Notes: a model not told the origin generated them from the sequence alone. Numbered from the stretch's first letter, positions 1-12,173 are shown. The stretch is 64,000 nucleotides of DNA from Euwallacea fornicatus (GCF_040115645.1 NW_027096032.1:310001-374000); one strand, 5' to 3'. A program made the numbers and translations.

Positions 1-348
1 CCAAATACCTTCAAAATTTGACCACAGAATCACCTCTTTGAGCACTTCATCATGACTCATAAGGCTTCATTCTGTCTTGGTGAGTTTTCTAGAAAACGAG
101 TAATTTATGTGCTCAAACACACAACTTTCGTGACTTTTCCAGCTTTGAACCTCGTAAATTCGGCAAATGAGCTCCAAATGCCTTCAAAATTTGACAACAG
201 AACCACCTCGTGAAGCTCTTCATCATGATTTCATAAGGCTTCATTCTGTCTTGGTGAGTTCTCTAGAAAAATAGGAATTTATGTGCTCAAACACACATCT
301 TTCGCGACTTTTCAAGATTTGAACCTCCGTAACTTCGACAAATGAGCT
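1..348 (+). repeat. c'-P dimer (173 + 175 bp) at the window start
   Basis: The first unit (1-173) has the short tail ccagctttgaacctcgtaa, one base less than cctccgtaa. The next (174-348) is a P unit: ccaaatg, gaaccacc, gaagctc, gatttcat with one extra base, ttctctagaaaa, ggaattt, cgcgac and cgacaaatg. Together they are 348 bp, exactly two standard units. The same pairing recurs at most later P units. Confidence 0.9.
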
Positions 349-871
349 CCAAATACCTTCAAAATTTGACAACAGAATAACCTCTTTGAGCACTTCATCA
401 TGACTCATAAGGCTTCATTCTGTCTTCGTGAGTTTTCTAGAAAACGAGTAATTTATGTGTTCAAACACACATCTTTCGTGACTTTTCAAGATTTGAACCT
501 ACGTAACTTCGGCAAATGAGCTCCAAATACCTTCAAAATTTGACAACAGAACCACCTCGTGAAGCTCTTCATCATGATTTCATAAGGCTTCATTCTGTCT
601 TGGTGAGTTCTCTAGAAAAATAGGAATTTATGTGCTCAAACACACATCTTTCGTGACTTTTCAAGATTTGAACCTACGTAACTTCGGCAAATGAGCTCCA
701 AATACCTTCAAAATTTGACAACAGAATCACCTCTTTGAGCACTTCATCATGACTCATAAGGCTTCATTCTGTCTTCGTGAGTTTTCTAGAAAACGAGTAA
801 TTTATGTGTTCAAACACACATCTTTCGTGACTTTTCAAGATTTGAACCTACGTAACTTCGGCAAATGAGCT
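174..871 (+). repeat. Tandem two-unit duplication, period 349 bp
   Basis: P at 174 followed by an F-like unit at 349 (tcgtgag, gtgttcaaa, acgtaac) is repeated as a P-like unit at 523 followed by an F-like unit at 698 with the same marks. The second P copy is a hybrid. It starts ccaaatacc and ends like a b unit (cgtgac, acgtaac, ggcaaatg), while its middle has gaaccacc, gatttcat and ataggaattt as in P. Confidence 0.8.
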
Positions 872-1040
872 CCAAATACCTTCAAAATTTGACAACAGAA
901 TCACCTCGTGGAGCTCTTCATCATGACTAATAAGGCTTCATTCTGTCTTGGTGAGTTTTCTAGAAAACGAGTAATTTATGTGCTCAAACACACTTCTTTC
1001 CTGACTTTTCAAGATTTGAATCTCAGGAACTTTGGCAAAT

Positions 1041-2475
1041 GAGCTCCAAATACCTTCAATATTTAATAACAGAATAACCTCGTTGAGCACTTCATCATGA
1101 CTCATAAGGCTTCATTCTGTCTTGGTGAGTTTTCTAGAAAACGAGTAATTTATGTGCTCAAACACACATCTTTCGTGACTTTTCAAGATTTGAACCTCCG
1201 TAACTTCGGCAAATGAGCTCCAAATACCTACAAAATTTGACCACAGAATCACCTCTTTGAGCACTTCATCATGACTCATAAGGCTTCATTCTGTCTTCGT
1301 GAGTTTTCTAGAAAACGAGTAATTTATGTGTTCAAACACACATCTTTCGTGACTTTTCAAGATTTGAACCTACGTAACTTCGGCAAATGAGCTCCAAATA
1401 CCTTCAAAATTTGACAACAGAATCACCTCGTAGAGCTCTTCATCATGACTAATAAGGCTTCATTCTGTCTTCGTGAGTATTCTAGAAAACGAGTAATTTA
1501 TGTGCTCAAACACACTTCTTTCCTGACTTTTCAAGATTTGAATCTCAGGAACTTCGGCAAATGAGCTCCAAATACCTTCAAAATTTGACCACAGAATCAC
1601 CTCTTTGATCTCTTCATCATGACTAATAAGGCTTCATTCTGTCTTCGTGAGTTTTCTAGAAAACGAGTAATTTATGTGCTCAAACACACAACTTTCGTGA
1701 CTTTTCAAGATTTGAACCTCCGTAACTTCGGCAAATGAGCTCCAAATACCTACAAAATTTGACCACAGAATCACCTCTTTGAGCACTTCATCATGACTCA
1801 TAAGGCTTCATTCTGTCTTGGTGAGTTTTCTAGAAAACGAGTAATTTATGTGCTCAAACACACATCTTTCGTGACTTTTCAAGATTTGAACCTCCGTAAC
1901 TTCGGCAAATGAGCTCCAAATACCTACAAAATTTGACCACAGAATCACCTCTTTGAGCACTTCATCATGACTCATAAGGCTTCATTCTGTCTTGGTGAGT
2001 TTTCTAGAGAACGTCTAATTTATGTGCTCAAACACACAACTTTCGTGACTTTTCCAGCTTTGAACCTCGTAACTTCGGCAAATGAGCTCCAAATACCTTC
2101 AAAATTTGACCACAGAATCACCTCTTTGATCTCTTCATCATGACTAATAAGGCTTCATTCTGTCTTCGTGAGTTTTCTAGAAAACGAGTAATTTATGTGC
2201 TCAAACACACAACTTTCGTGACTTTTCAAGATTTGAACCTCCGTAACTTCGGCAAATGAGCTCCAAATACCTACAAAATTTGACCACAGAATCACCTCTT
2301 TGAGCACTTCATCATGACTCATAAGGCTTCATTCTGTCTTGGTGAGTTTTCTAGAGAACGTCTAATTTATGTGCTCAAACACACAACTTTCGTGACTTTT
2401 CCAGCTTTGAACCTCGTAACTTCGGCAAATGAGCTCCAAATACCTTCAAAATTTGACCACAGAATCACCTCTTTG
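1041..2475 (+). repeat. Segmental duplication A, copy 1 (about 1.43 kb, 8 units)
   Basis: This block reappears at about 6085-7519, offset 5,044 bp (29 units minus 2). Shared private marks include caatatttaataac at 1057/6101, cctcgtagagctc near 1430/6474, and gagtattctagaaaac at 1475/6519. The order of Y, F, D and c (agagaacgtct) units is also the same. The copies part on the left at ctcaggaactttgg versus cctccgtaacttcgg, and on the right at tttgatctc versus tttgagcac. Confidence 0.88.
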
Positions 2476-2782
2476 ATCTCTTCATCATGACTAATAAGGC
2501 TTCATTCTATCTTGGTGAGTTTTCTAGAAAACGAGTAATTTATGTGCTCAAACACACAACTTTCGTGACTTTTCCAGCTTTGAACCTCGTAACTTCGGCA
2601 AATGAGCTCCAAATGCCTTCAAAATTTGACAACAGAACCACCTCGTGAAGCTCTTCATCATGATTTCATAAGGCTTCATTCTGTCTTGGTTAGTTCTCTA
2701 GAAAAATAGGAATTTATGTGCTCAAACACACATCTTTCGCGACTTTTCAAGATTTGAACCTCCGTAACTTCGACAAATGAGC

Positions 2783-3304
2783 TCCAAATACCTTCAAAAT
2801 TTGACAACAGAATAACCTCGTGGAGCTCGTCATCATGACTCATAAGGCTTCATTCTGTCTTGGTGAGTTTTCTAGAAAACGAGTAAATTAAGTGCTCAAA
2901 CACACATCTTTCGTGACTTTTCAAGATTTGAACCTACGTAACTTCGGCAAATGAGCTCCAAATACCTTCAAAATTTGACAACAGAATAACCTCGTGGAGC
3001 TCGTCATCATGACTCATAAGGCTTCATTCTGTCTTGGTGAGTTTTCTAGAAAACGAGTAATTTATATGCTCAAACACACAACTTTCGTGACTTTTCAAGA
3101 TTTGAACCTCCGTAACTTCGGCAAATGAGCTCCAAATACCTTCAAAATTTGACAACAGAATAACCTCGTGGAGCTCGTCATCATGACTCATAAGGCTTCA
3201 TTCTGTCTTGGTGAGTTTTCTAGAAAACGAGTAATTTATGTGCTCAAACACACAACTTTCGTGACTTTTCAAGATTTGAACCTCCGTAACTTCGGCAAAT
3301 GAGC
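2783..3304 (+). repeat. Run of three G-type units
   Basis: Three successive units carry gacaac, agaataacc and gtggagctcgtc. Their right halves differ: the first has aaattaagtgctc (an e-like trait) with acgtaac, the second tttatatgctc, the third a standard a-type end. This indicates local amplification of the left half with right halves drawn from different lineages. Confidence 0.7.
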
Positions 3305-4696
3305 TCCAAATACCTTCAAAATTTGACAACAGAATCACCTCGTGGAGCTCTTCATCATGACTTATAAGGCTTCATTCTGTCTTGGTGAGTTTTCTAGAAA
3401 ACGAGTAATTTATGTGCTCAAACACACTTCTTTCCTGACTTTTCAAGATTTGAATCTCAGGAACTTCGGCAAATGAGCTCCAAATACCTTCAAAATTTGA
3501 CCACAGAATCACCTCTTTGATCTCTTCATCATGACTGATAAGGCTTCATTCTGTCTTCGTGAGTTTTCTAGAAAACGAGTAATTTATGTGCTCAAACACA
3601 CAACTTTCGTGACTTTTCAAGATTTGAACCTCCGTAACTTCGGCAAATGAGCTCCAAATACCTTCAAAATTTGACCACAGAATCACCTCTTTGATCTCTT
3701 CATCATGACTAATAAGGCTTCATTCTGTCTTGGTGAGTTTTCTAGAAAACGAGTAATTTATGTGCTCAAACACACTTCTTTCCTGACTTTTCAAGATTTG
3801 AATCTCAGGAACTTCGGCAAATGAGCTCCACATACCTTCAAAATTTGACCACAGAATCACCTCTTTGATCTCTTCATCATGACTAATAAGGCTTCATTCT
3901 GTCTTCGTGAGTTTTCTAGAAAACGAGTAATTTATGTGCTCAAACACACAACTTTCGTGACTTTTCAAGATTTGAACCTCCGTAACTTCGGCAAATGAGC
4001 TCCAAATACCTACAAAATTTGACCACAGAATCACCTCTTTAAGCACTTCATCATGACTCATAAGGCTTCATTCTGTCTTGGTGAGTTTTCTAGAAAACGA
4101 GTAATTTATGTGCTCAAACACACATCTTTCGTGACTTTTCAAGATTTGAACCTCCGTAACTTCGGCAAATGAGCTCCAAATACCTTCAAAATTTGACCAC
4201 AGAATCACCTCTTTGAGCACTTCATCATGACTCACAAGGCTTCATTCTGTCTTGGTGAGTTTTCTAGAAAACGAGTAATTTATGTGCTCAAACACACATC
4301 TTTCGTGACTTTTCAAGATTTGAACCTACGTAACTTCGGCAAATGAGCTCCAAATACCTTCAAAATTTGACAACAGAATCACCTCGTGGAGCTCTTCATC
4401 ATGACTAATAAGGCTTCATTCTGTCTTGCTGAGTTTTCTAGAAAAATATAATTTATGTGCTCAAACACACATCTTTCGTGACTTTTCAAGATTTGAACCT
4501 CCGTAACTTCGGCAAATGAGCTCCAAATACCTTCAATATTTAATAACAGAATAACCTCGTTGAGCACTTCATCATGACTCATAAGGCTTCATTCTGTCTT
4601 GGTGAGTTTTCTAGAAAACGAGTAATTTATGTGCTCAAACACACATCTTTCGTGACTTTTCAAGATTTGAACCTCCGTAACTTCGGCAAATGAGCT

Positions 4697-5218
4697 CCAA
4701 ATACCTTCAAAATTTGACCACAGAATCACCTCTTTGAGCACTTCATCATGACTCATAAGGCTTCATTCTGTCTTGGTGAGTTTTCTAGAAAACGAGTAAT
4801 TTATGTGCTCAAACACACAACTTTCGTGACTTTTCAAGATTTGAACCTCCGTAACTTCGGCAAATGAGCTCCAAATACCTTCAAAATTTGACCACAGAAT
4901 CACCTCTTTGATCTCTTCATCATGACTCATAAGGCTTCATTCTGTCTTGGTGAGTTTTCTAGAAAACGTGTAATTTATGTCCTCAAACACACATCTTTCG
5001 TGACTTTTCAAGATTTGAACCTCCGTAACTTCGGCAAATGAGCTCCAAATACCTTCAAAATTTGACCACAGAATCACCTCTTTGAGCACTTCATCATGAC
5101 TCATAAGGCTTCATTCTGTCTTGGTGAGTTTTCTAGAAAACGAGTAATTTATGTGCTCAAACACACAACTTTCGTGACTTTTCAAGATTTGAACCTCCGT
5201 AACTTCGGCAAATGAGCT
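4697..5218 (+). repeat. Three-unit higher-order repeat, copy 1 (522 bp)
   Basis: Units F-a, D0-b and F-a. The middle one carries the paired private changes aaaacgtgtaattt and atgtcctcaaac. The same trio follows immediately at 5219-5740, exactly 522 bp later. Confidence 0.9.
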
Positions 5219-5740
5219 CCAAATACCTTCAAAATTTGACCACAGAATCACCTCTTTGAGCACTTCATCGTGACTCATAAGGCTTCATTCTGTCTTGGTG
5301 AGTTTTCTAGAAAACGAGTAATTTATGTGCTCAAACACACAACTTTCGTGACTTTTCAAGATTTGAACCTCCGTAACTTCGGCAAATGAGCTCCAAATAC
5401 CTTCAAAATTTGACCACAGAATCACCTCTTTGATCTCTTCATCATGACTCATAAGGCTTCATTCTGTTTTGGTGAGTTTTCTAGAAAACGTGTAATTTAT
5501 GTCCTCAAACACACATCTTTCGTGACTTTTCAAGATTTGAACCTCCGTAACTTCGGCAAATGAGCTCCAAATACCTTCAAAATTTGACCACAGAATCACC
5601 TCTTTGAGCACTTCATCATGACTCATAAGGCTTCATTCTGTCTTGGTGAGTTTTCTAGAAAACGAGTAATTTATGTGCTCAAACACACAACTTTCGTGAC
5701 TTTTCAAGATTTGAACCTCCGTAACTTCGGCAAATGAGCT
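5219..5740 (+). repeat. Three-unit higher-order repeat, copy 2 (522 bp)
   Basis: Tandem copy of 4697-5218. Its gtgtaatttatgtcctc marks are 522 bp after those of copy 1. New private differences are cttcatcgtgactc near 5270 and ctgttttggtg near 5467. The next unit (5741) is a chimera: it starts as F (ttgaccac) and continues as P (gaaccacctcgtgaagc, gatttcat). Confidence 0.88.
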
Positions 5741-6084
5741 CCAAATACCTTCAAAATTTGACCACAGAACCACCTCGTGAAGCTCTTCATCATGATTTCA
5801 TAAGGCTTCATTCTGTCTTGGTGAGTTCTCTAGAAAAAGAGGAATTTATGTGCTCAAACACACATCTTTCGCGACTTTTCAAGATTTGAACCTCCGTAAC
5901 TTCGACAAATGAGCTCCAAATACCTACAAAATTTGACCACAGAATCACCTCTTTGAGCACTTCATCATGACTCATAAGGCTTCATTCTGTCTTGGTGAGT
6001 TTTCGAGAAAACGAGTAATTTATGTGCTCAAACACACAACTTTCGTGACTTTTCAAGATTTGAACCTCCGTAACTTCGGCAAAT

Positions 6085-7519
6085 GAGCTCCAAATACCTT
6101 CAATATTTAATAACAGAATAACCTCGTTGAGCACTTCATCATGACTCATAAGGCTTCATTCTGTCTTGGTGAGTTTTCTAGAAAACGAGTAATTTATGTG
6201 CTCAAACACACATCTTTCGTGACTTTTCAAGATTTGAACCTCCGTAACTTCGGCAAATGAGCTCCAAATACCTACAAAATTTGACCACAGAATCACCTCT
6301 TTGAGCACTTCATCATGACTCATAAGGCTTCATTCTGTCTTCGTGAGTTTTCTAGAAAACGAGTAATTTATGTGTTCAAACACACATCTTTCGTGACTTT
6401 TCAAGATTTGAACCTACGTAACTTCGGCAAATGAGCTCCAAATACCTTCAAAATTTGACAACAGAATCACCTCGTAGAGCTCTTCATCATGACTAATAAG
6501 GCTTCATTCTGTCTTCGTGAGTATTCTAGAAAACGAGTAATTTATGTGCTCAAACACACTTCTTTCCTGACTTTTCAAGATTTGAATCTCAGGAACTTCG
6601 GCAAATGAGCTCCAAATACCTTCAAAATTTGACCACAGAATCACCTCTTTGATCTCTTCATCATGACTAATAAGGCTTCATTCTGTCTTCGTGAGTTTTC
6701 TAGAAAACGAGTAATTTATGTGCTCAAACACACAACTTTCGTGACTTTTCAAGATTTGAACCTCCGTAACTTCGGCAAATGAGCTCCAAATACCTACAAA
6801 ATTTGACCACAGAATCACCTCTTTGAGCACTTCATCATGACTCATAAGGCTTCATTCTGTCTTGGTGAGTTTTCTAGAAAACGAGTAATTTATGTGCTCA
6901 AACACACATCTTTCGTGACTTTTCAAGATTTGAACCTCCGTAACTTCGGCAAATGAGCTCCAAATACCTACAAAATTTGACCACAGAATCACCTCTTTGA
7001 GCACTTCATCATGACTCATAAGGCTTCATTCTGTCTTGGTGAGTTTTCTAGAGAACGTCTAATTTATGTGCTCAAACACACAACTTTCGTGACTTTTCCA
7101 GCTTTGAACCTCGTAACTTCGGCAAATGAGCTCCAAATACCTTCAAAATTTGACCACAGAATCACCTCTTTGATCTCTTCATCATGACTAATAAGGCTTC
7201 ATTCTGTCTTCGTGAGTTTTCTAGAAAACGAGTAATTTATGTGCTCAAACACACAACTTTCGTGACTTTTCAAGATTTGAACCTCCGTAACTTCGGCAAA
7301 TGAGCTCCAAATACCTACAAAATTTGACCACAGAATCACCTCTTTGAGCACTTCATCATGACTCATAAGGCTTCATTCTGTCTTGGTGAGTTTTCTAGAG
7401 AACGTCTAATTTATGTGCTCAAACACACAACTTTCGTGACTTTTCCAGCTTTGAACCTCGTAACTTCGGCAAATGAGCTCCAAATACCTTCAAAATTTGA
7501 CCACAGAATCACCTCTTTG
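6085..7519 (+). repeat. Segmental duplication A, copy 2
   Basis: Partner of 1041-2475, about 29 units downstream. The run of diagnostic marks is unbroken, including gtgttcaaacac with acgtaac, the rare cctcgtagagctc, gagtattctag, and two agagaacgtct c units separated by D and Y units. I found no difference at the marks I compared. Confidence 0.88.
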
Positions 7520-8349
7520 AGCACTTCATCATGACTCATAAGGCTTCATTCTGTCTTGGTGAGTTTTCTAGAAAGCGAGTAATTTATGTGCTCAAACACA
7601 CAACTTTCGTGACTTTTCAAGATTTGAACCTCCGTAACTTCGGCAAATGAGCTCCAAATACCTACAAAATTTGACCACAGAATCACCTCTTTGAGCACTT
7701 CATCATGACTCATAAGGCTTCATTCTGTCTTGGTGAGTTTTCTAGAAAACGAGTAATTTATGTGCTCAAACACACAACTTTCGTGACTTTTCAAGATTTG
7801 AACCTCCGTAACTTCGGCAAATGAGCTCCAAATACCTTCAAAATTTGACCACAGAATCACCTCTTTGAGCACTTCATCATGACTCATAAGGCTTCATTCT
7901 GTCTTGGTGAGTTTTCTAGAAAACGAGTAATTTATGTGCTCAAACACACATCTTTCGTGACTTTTCAAGATTTGAACCTCCGTAACTTCGGCAAATGAGC
8001 TCCAAATACCTTCAAAATTTGACCACAGAATCACCTCTTTGATCTCTTCATCATGACTCATAAGGCTTCATTCTGTCTTGGTGAGTTTTCTAGAAAACGA
8101 GTAATTTATGTGCTCAAACACACATCTTTCGTGACTTTTCAAGATTTGAACCTCCGTAACTTCGGCAAATGAGCTCCAAATACCTTCAATATTTATTAAC
8201 AGAATAAACTCGTTGAGCACTTCATCATGACTCATAAGGCTTCATTCTGTCTTGGTGAGTTTTCTAGAAAACGAGTAATTTATGTGCTCAAACACACATC
8301 TTTCGTGACTTTTCAAGATTTGAACCTCCGTAACTTCGGCAAATGAGCT

Positions 8350-9218
8350 CCAAATACCTACAAAATTTGACCACAGAATCACCTCTTTGAGCACTTCATC
8401 ATGACTCATAAGGCTTCATTCTGTCTTGGTGAGTTTTCTAGAGAACGTCTAATTTATGTGCTCAAACACACAACTTTCGTGACTTTTCCAGCTTTGAACC
8501 TCGTAACTTCGGCAAATGAGCTCCAAATACCTTCAAAATTTGACCACAGAATCACCTCTTTGAGCACTTCATCATGACTCATAAGGCTTCATTCTGTCTT
8601 GGTGAGTTTTCTAGAAAACGAGTAATTTATGTGCTCAAACACACAACTTTCGTGACTTTTCAAGATTTGAACCTCCGTAACTTCGGCAAATGAGCTCCAA
8701 ATACCTACAAAATTTGACCACAGAATCACCTCTTTGAGCACTTCATCATGACTCATAAGGCTTCATTCTGTCTTGGTGAGTTTTCTAGAAAACGAGTAAT
8801 TTATGTGCTCAAACACACATCTTTCGTGACTTTTCAAGATTTGAACCTCCGTAACTTCGGCAAATGAGCTCCAAATACCTTCAAAATTTGACCACAGAAT
8901 CACCTCTTTGATCTCTTCATCATGACTCATAAGGCTTCATTCTGTCTTGGTGAGTTTTCTAGAAAACGAGTAATTTATGTGCTCAAACACACATCTTTCG
9001 TGACTTTTCAAGATTTGAACCTCCGTAACTTCGGCAAATGAGCTCCAAATACCTTCAATATTTATTAACAGAATAACCTCGTTGAGCACTTCATCATGAC
9101 TCATAAGGCTTCATTCTGTCTTGGTGAGTTTTCTAGAAAACGAGTAATTTATGTGCTCAAACACACATCTTTCGTGACTTTTCAAGATTTGAACCTCCGT
9201 AACTTCGGCAAATGAGCT
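8350..9218 (+). repeat. Five-unit higher-order repeat (Y-c, F-a, Y-b, D0-b, T-b), 869 bp
   Basis: Unit starts are 8350, 8523, 8697, 8871 and 9045; the first unit is 173 bp. The same five-unit order recurs at 10436-11304 and 13217-14085. A closely related version (Y-a, F-b, D0-b, T-b, Y-c) occupies 7654-8522, giving the 869-bp spacing between the T marks at 8187 and 9056. In the 8176 T unit the usual aataacctcg is aataaactcg. Confidence 0.85.
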
Positions 9219-10087
9219 CCAAATACCTACAAAATTTGACCACAGAATCACCTCTTTGAGCACTTCATCATGACTCATAAGGCTTCATTCTGTCTTGGTG
9301 AGTTTTCTAGAGAACGTCTAATTTATGTGCTCAAACACACAACTTTCGTGACTTTTCCAGCTTTGAACCTCGTAACTTCGGCAAATGAGCTCCAAATACC
9401 TTCAAAATTTGACCACAGAATCACCTCTTTGAGCACTTCATCATGACTCATAAGGCTTCATTCTGTCTTGGTGAGTTTTCTAGAAAACGAGTAATTTATG
9501 TGCTCAAACACACAACTTTCGTGACTTTTCAAGATTTGAACCTCCGTAACTTCGGCAAATGAGCTCCAAATACCTTCAAAATTTGACCACAGAATCACCT
9601 CTTTGAGCACTTCATCATGACTCATAAGGCTTCATTCTGTCTTGGTGAGTTTTCTAGAAAACGAGTAATTTATGTGCTCAAACACACATCTTTCGCGACT
9701 TTTCAAGATTTGAACCTCCGTAACTTCGACAAATGAGCTCCAAATACCTACAAAATTTGACCACAGAATCACCTCTTTGAGCACTTCATCATGACTCATA
9801 AGGCTTCATTCTGTCTTGGTGAGTTTTCTAGAAAACGAGTAATTTATGTGCTCAAACACACAACTTTCGTAACTTTTCAAGATTTGAACCTCCGTAACTT
9901 CGGCAAATGAGCTCCAAATACCTTCAAAATTTGACAACAGAATAACCTCGTGGAGCTCGTCATCATGACTCATAAGGCTTCATTCTGTCTTGGTGAGTTT
10001 TCTAGAAAACGAGTAATTTATGTGCTCAAACACACATCTTTCGTGACTTTTCAAGATTTGAACCTCCGTAACTTCGGCAAATGAGCT
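8350..10087 (+). repeat. Ten-unit block, repeated 2,086 bp downstream (copy 1)
   Basis: The ordered units Y-c, F-a, Y-b, D0-b, T-b, Y-c, F-a, F-(cgcgac, cgacaaatg), Y-a, G-b recur at 10436-12173. The rare ctttcgtaacttttc at 9865 reappears at 11951, and the T marks at 9056 and 11142 share the same offset, 12 units minus 2 bp. The second copy has acquired gagtacttc (10475) and gacctcag (10802). Confidence 0.87.
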
Positions 10088-10123
10088 CCAAATACCTTCA
10101 AAATTTGACCACAGAATCACCTC

Positions 10124-10204
10124 TTTGAGCACTTCATCATGACTCATAAGGCTTCATTCTGTCTTGGTGAGTTTTCTAGAAAACGAGTAATTTATGTGCT
10201 CAAA
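10124..10204. other. Inverted repeat TTTGAGCAC / GTGCTCAAA flanking the palindrome
   Basis: Nine bases at unit positions 37-45 (10124-10132) are the exact reverse complement of positions 109-117 (10196-10204). The 14-bp palindrome sits in the 63-bp interval between them, so a single strand could form a two-tier stem. F, Y and T units keep the left arm fully or nearly so. D and D0 units (tttgatctc) and G/S units (gtggagctc) do not. This is a sequence observation; folding in vivo is inference. Confidence 0.75.
10171..10184. other. 14-bp perfect palindrome of the monomer (GTTTTCTAGAAAAC)
   Basis: Positions 84-97 of the reference unit read the same on both strands. The core TTCTAGAA also matches the two-box heat-shock-element pattern TTCnnGAA, and TCTAGA is an XbaI site. 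The motif recurs in most units across the window. It is broken in c units (one base changed to ctagagaac), in P units (ttctctagaaaaa) and in the two units with an extra base (ttttcatagaaaac, near 17473 and 18170), and is shortened to 12 bp in e units (aattttctagaaaac). Whether any protein binds it is unknown. Confidence 0.9.
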
Positions 10205-10261
10205 CACACATCTTTCGTGACTTTTCAAGATTTGAACCTCCGTAACTTCGGCAAATGAGCT

Positions 10262-11477
10262 CCAAATACCTTCAAAATTTGACCACAGAATCACCTCTTT
10301 GATCTCTTCATCATGACTCATAAGGCTTCATTCTGTCTTGGTGAGTTTTCTAGAAAACGAGTAATTTATGTGCTCAAACACACATCTTTCGTGACTTTTC
10401 AAGATTTGAACCTCCGTAACTTCGGCAAATGAGCTCCAAATACCTACAAAATTTGACCACAGAATCACCTCTTTGAGTACTTCATCATGACTCATAAGGC
10501 TTCATTCTGTCTTGGTGAGTTTTCTAGAGAACGTCTAATTTATGTGCTCAAACACACAACTTTCGTGACTTTTCCAGCTTTGAACCTCGTAACTTCGGCA
10601 AATGAGCTCCAAATACCTTCAAAATTTGACCACAGAATCACCTCTTTGAGCACTTCATCATGACTCATAAGGCTTCATTCTGTCTTGGTGAGTTTTCTAG
10701 AAAACGAGTAATTTATGTGCTCAAACACACAACTTTCGTGACTTTTCAAGATTTGAACCTCCGTAACTTCGGCAAATGAGCTCCAAATACCTACAAAATT
10801 TGACCTCAGAATCACCTCTTTGAGCACTTCATCATGACTCATAAGGCTTCATTCTGTCTTGGTGAGTTTTCTAGAAAACGAGTAATTTATGTGCTCAAAC
10901 ACACATCTTTCGTGACTTTTCAAGATTTGAACCTCCGTAACTTCGGCAAATGAGCTCCAAATACCTTCAAAATTTGACCACAGAATCACCTCTTTGATCT
11001 CTTCATCATGACTCATAAGGCTTCATTCTGTCTTGGTGAGTTTTCTAGAAAACGAGTAATTTATGTGCTCAAACACACATCTTTCGTGACTTTTCAAGAT
11101 TTGAACCTCCGTAACTTCGGCAAATGAGCTCCAAATACCTTCAATATTTATTAACAGAATAACCTCGTTGAGCACTTCATCATGACTCATAAGGCTTCAT
11201 TCTGTCTTGGTGAGTTTTCTAGAAAACGAGTAATTTATGTGCTCAAACACACATCTTTCGTGACTTTTCAAGATTTGAACCTCCGTAACTTCGGCAAATG
11301 AGCTCCAAATACCTACAAAATTTGACCACAGAATCACCTCTTTGAGCACTTCATCATGACTCATAAGGCTTCATTCTGTCTTGGTGAGTTTTCTAGAGAA
11401 CGTCTAATTTATGTGCTCAAACACACAACTTTCGTGACTTTTCCAGCTTTGAACCTCGTAACTTCGGCAAATGAGCT
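10262..11477 (+). repeat. Seven-unit block, repeated 2,781 bp downstream (copy 1)
   Basis: D0-b, Y(gagtacttc)-c, F-a, Y(gacctcag)-b, D0-b, T-b and Y-c recur at 13043-14258. Both private marks (gagtac at 10475/13256; tgacctcag at 10801/13582) and the T mark (11142/13923) share the offset of 16 units minus 3 bp. It overlaps the 2,086-bp block, so the amplifications are nested. Confidence 0.88.
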
Positions 11478-12173
11478 CCAAATACCTTCAAAATTTGACC
11501 ACAGAATCACCTCTTTGAGCACTTCATCATGACTCATAAGGCTTCATTCTGTCTTGGTGAGTTTTCTAGAAAACGAGTAATTTATGTGCTCAAACACACA
11601 ACTTTCGTGACTTTTCAAGATTTGAACCTCCGTAACTTCGGCAAATGAGCTCCAAATACCTTCAAAATTTGACCACAGAATCACCTCTTTGAGCACTTCA
11701 TCATGACTCATAAGGCTTCATTCTGTCTTGGTGAGTTTTCTAGAAAACGAGTAATTTATGTGCTCAAACACACATCTTTCGCGACTTTTCAAGATTTGAA
11801 CCTCCGTAACTTCGACAAATGAGCTCCAAATACCTACAAAATTTGACCACAGAATCACCTCTTTGAGCACTTCATCATGACTCATAAGGCTTCATTCTGT
11901 CTTGGTGAGTTTTCTAGAAAACGAGTAATTTATGTGCTCAAACACACAACTTTCGTAACTTTTCAAGATTTGAACCTCCGTAACTTCGGCAAATGAGCTC
12001 CAAATACCTTCAAAATTTGACAACAGAATAACCTCGTGGAGCTCGTCATCATGACTCATAAGGCTTCATTCTGTCTTGGTGAGTTTTCTAGAAAACGAGT
12101 AATTTATGTGCTCAAACACACATCTTTCGTGACTTTTCAAGATTTGAACCTCCGTAACTTCGGCAAATGAGCT
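10436..12173 (+). repeat. Ten-unit block, copy 2
   Basis: Partner of 8350-10087. After its last G-b unit (12000) the order breaks into a Y unit with tcgtgag, gtgttcaaa and acgtaac and then an S unit, a combination otherwise seen in the 1.2-1.5 kb region. This suggests insertion or exchange with that older lineage. Confidence 0.85.

Larger units (their letters stand above)
10088..10261 (+). repeat. Reference monomer of the satellite (type F-b, 174 bp)
   Basis: This copy is a convenient reference because it carries the commonest base at nearly every variable position. Numbering from ccaaat as 1: the variable left block is 9-60, a bZIP-like TGACTCAT lies at 53-60, GGTGAGT at 79-85, the palindrome GTTTTCTAGAAAAC at 84-97, GTGCTCAAA at 109-117, the a/b/d switch at 122-131, the ccag/caag switch at 139-142, and the cctccgtaac/cctcgtaac/ctcaggaac switch at 150-159. 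It has 67 G or C in 174 (38.5%) and four CpG sites (aacgag, ttcgtg, ccgtaa, ttcggc). Type d units lose two of those CpGs. Confidence 0.95.

Noticed and set aside
4379..4582. 67-codon minus-strand open frame
   Set aside because: It is the standard satellite frame running through one unit and part of the next. It stops at the usual per-unit TGA and has no start context or family similarity that I can see.
10140..10147. bZIP/GCN4-like TGACTCAT in F, Y, T and G units
   Set aside because: A perfect core, but S and most D units change it to TGACTAAT with no sign of constraint. A seven-base match repeated by the array is a single chance event.
10246..10261. CENP-B-box-like sequence at ttcggcaaatgagct
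   Set aside because: It fits TTCG followed four bases later by A, but the required CGGG end is replaced by AGCT. A partial match of this length is expected by chance.
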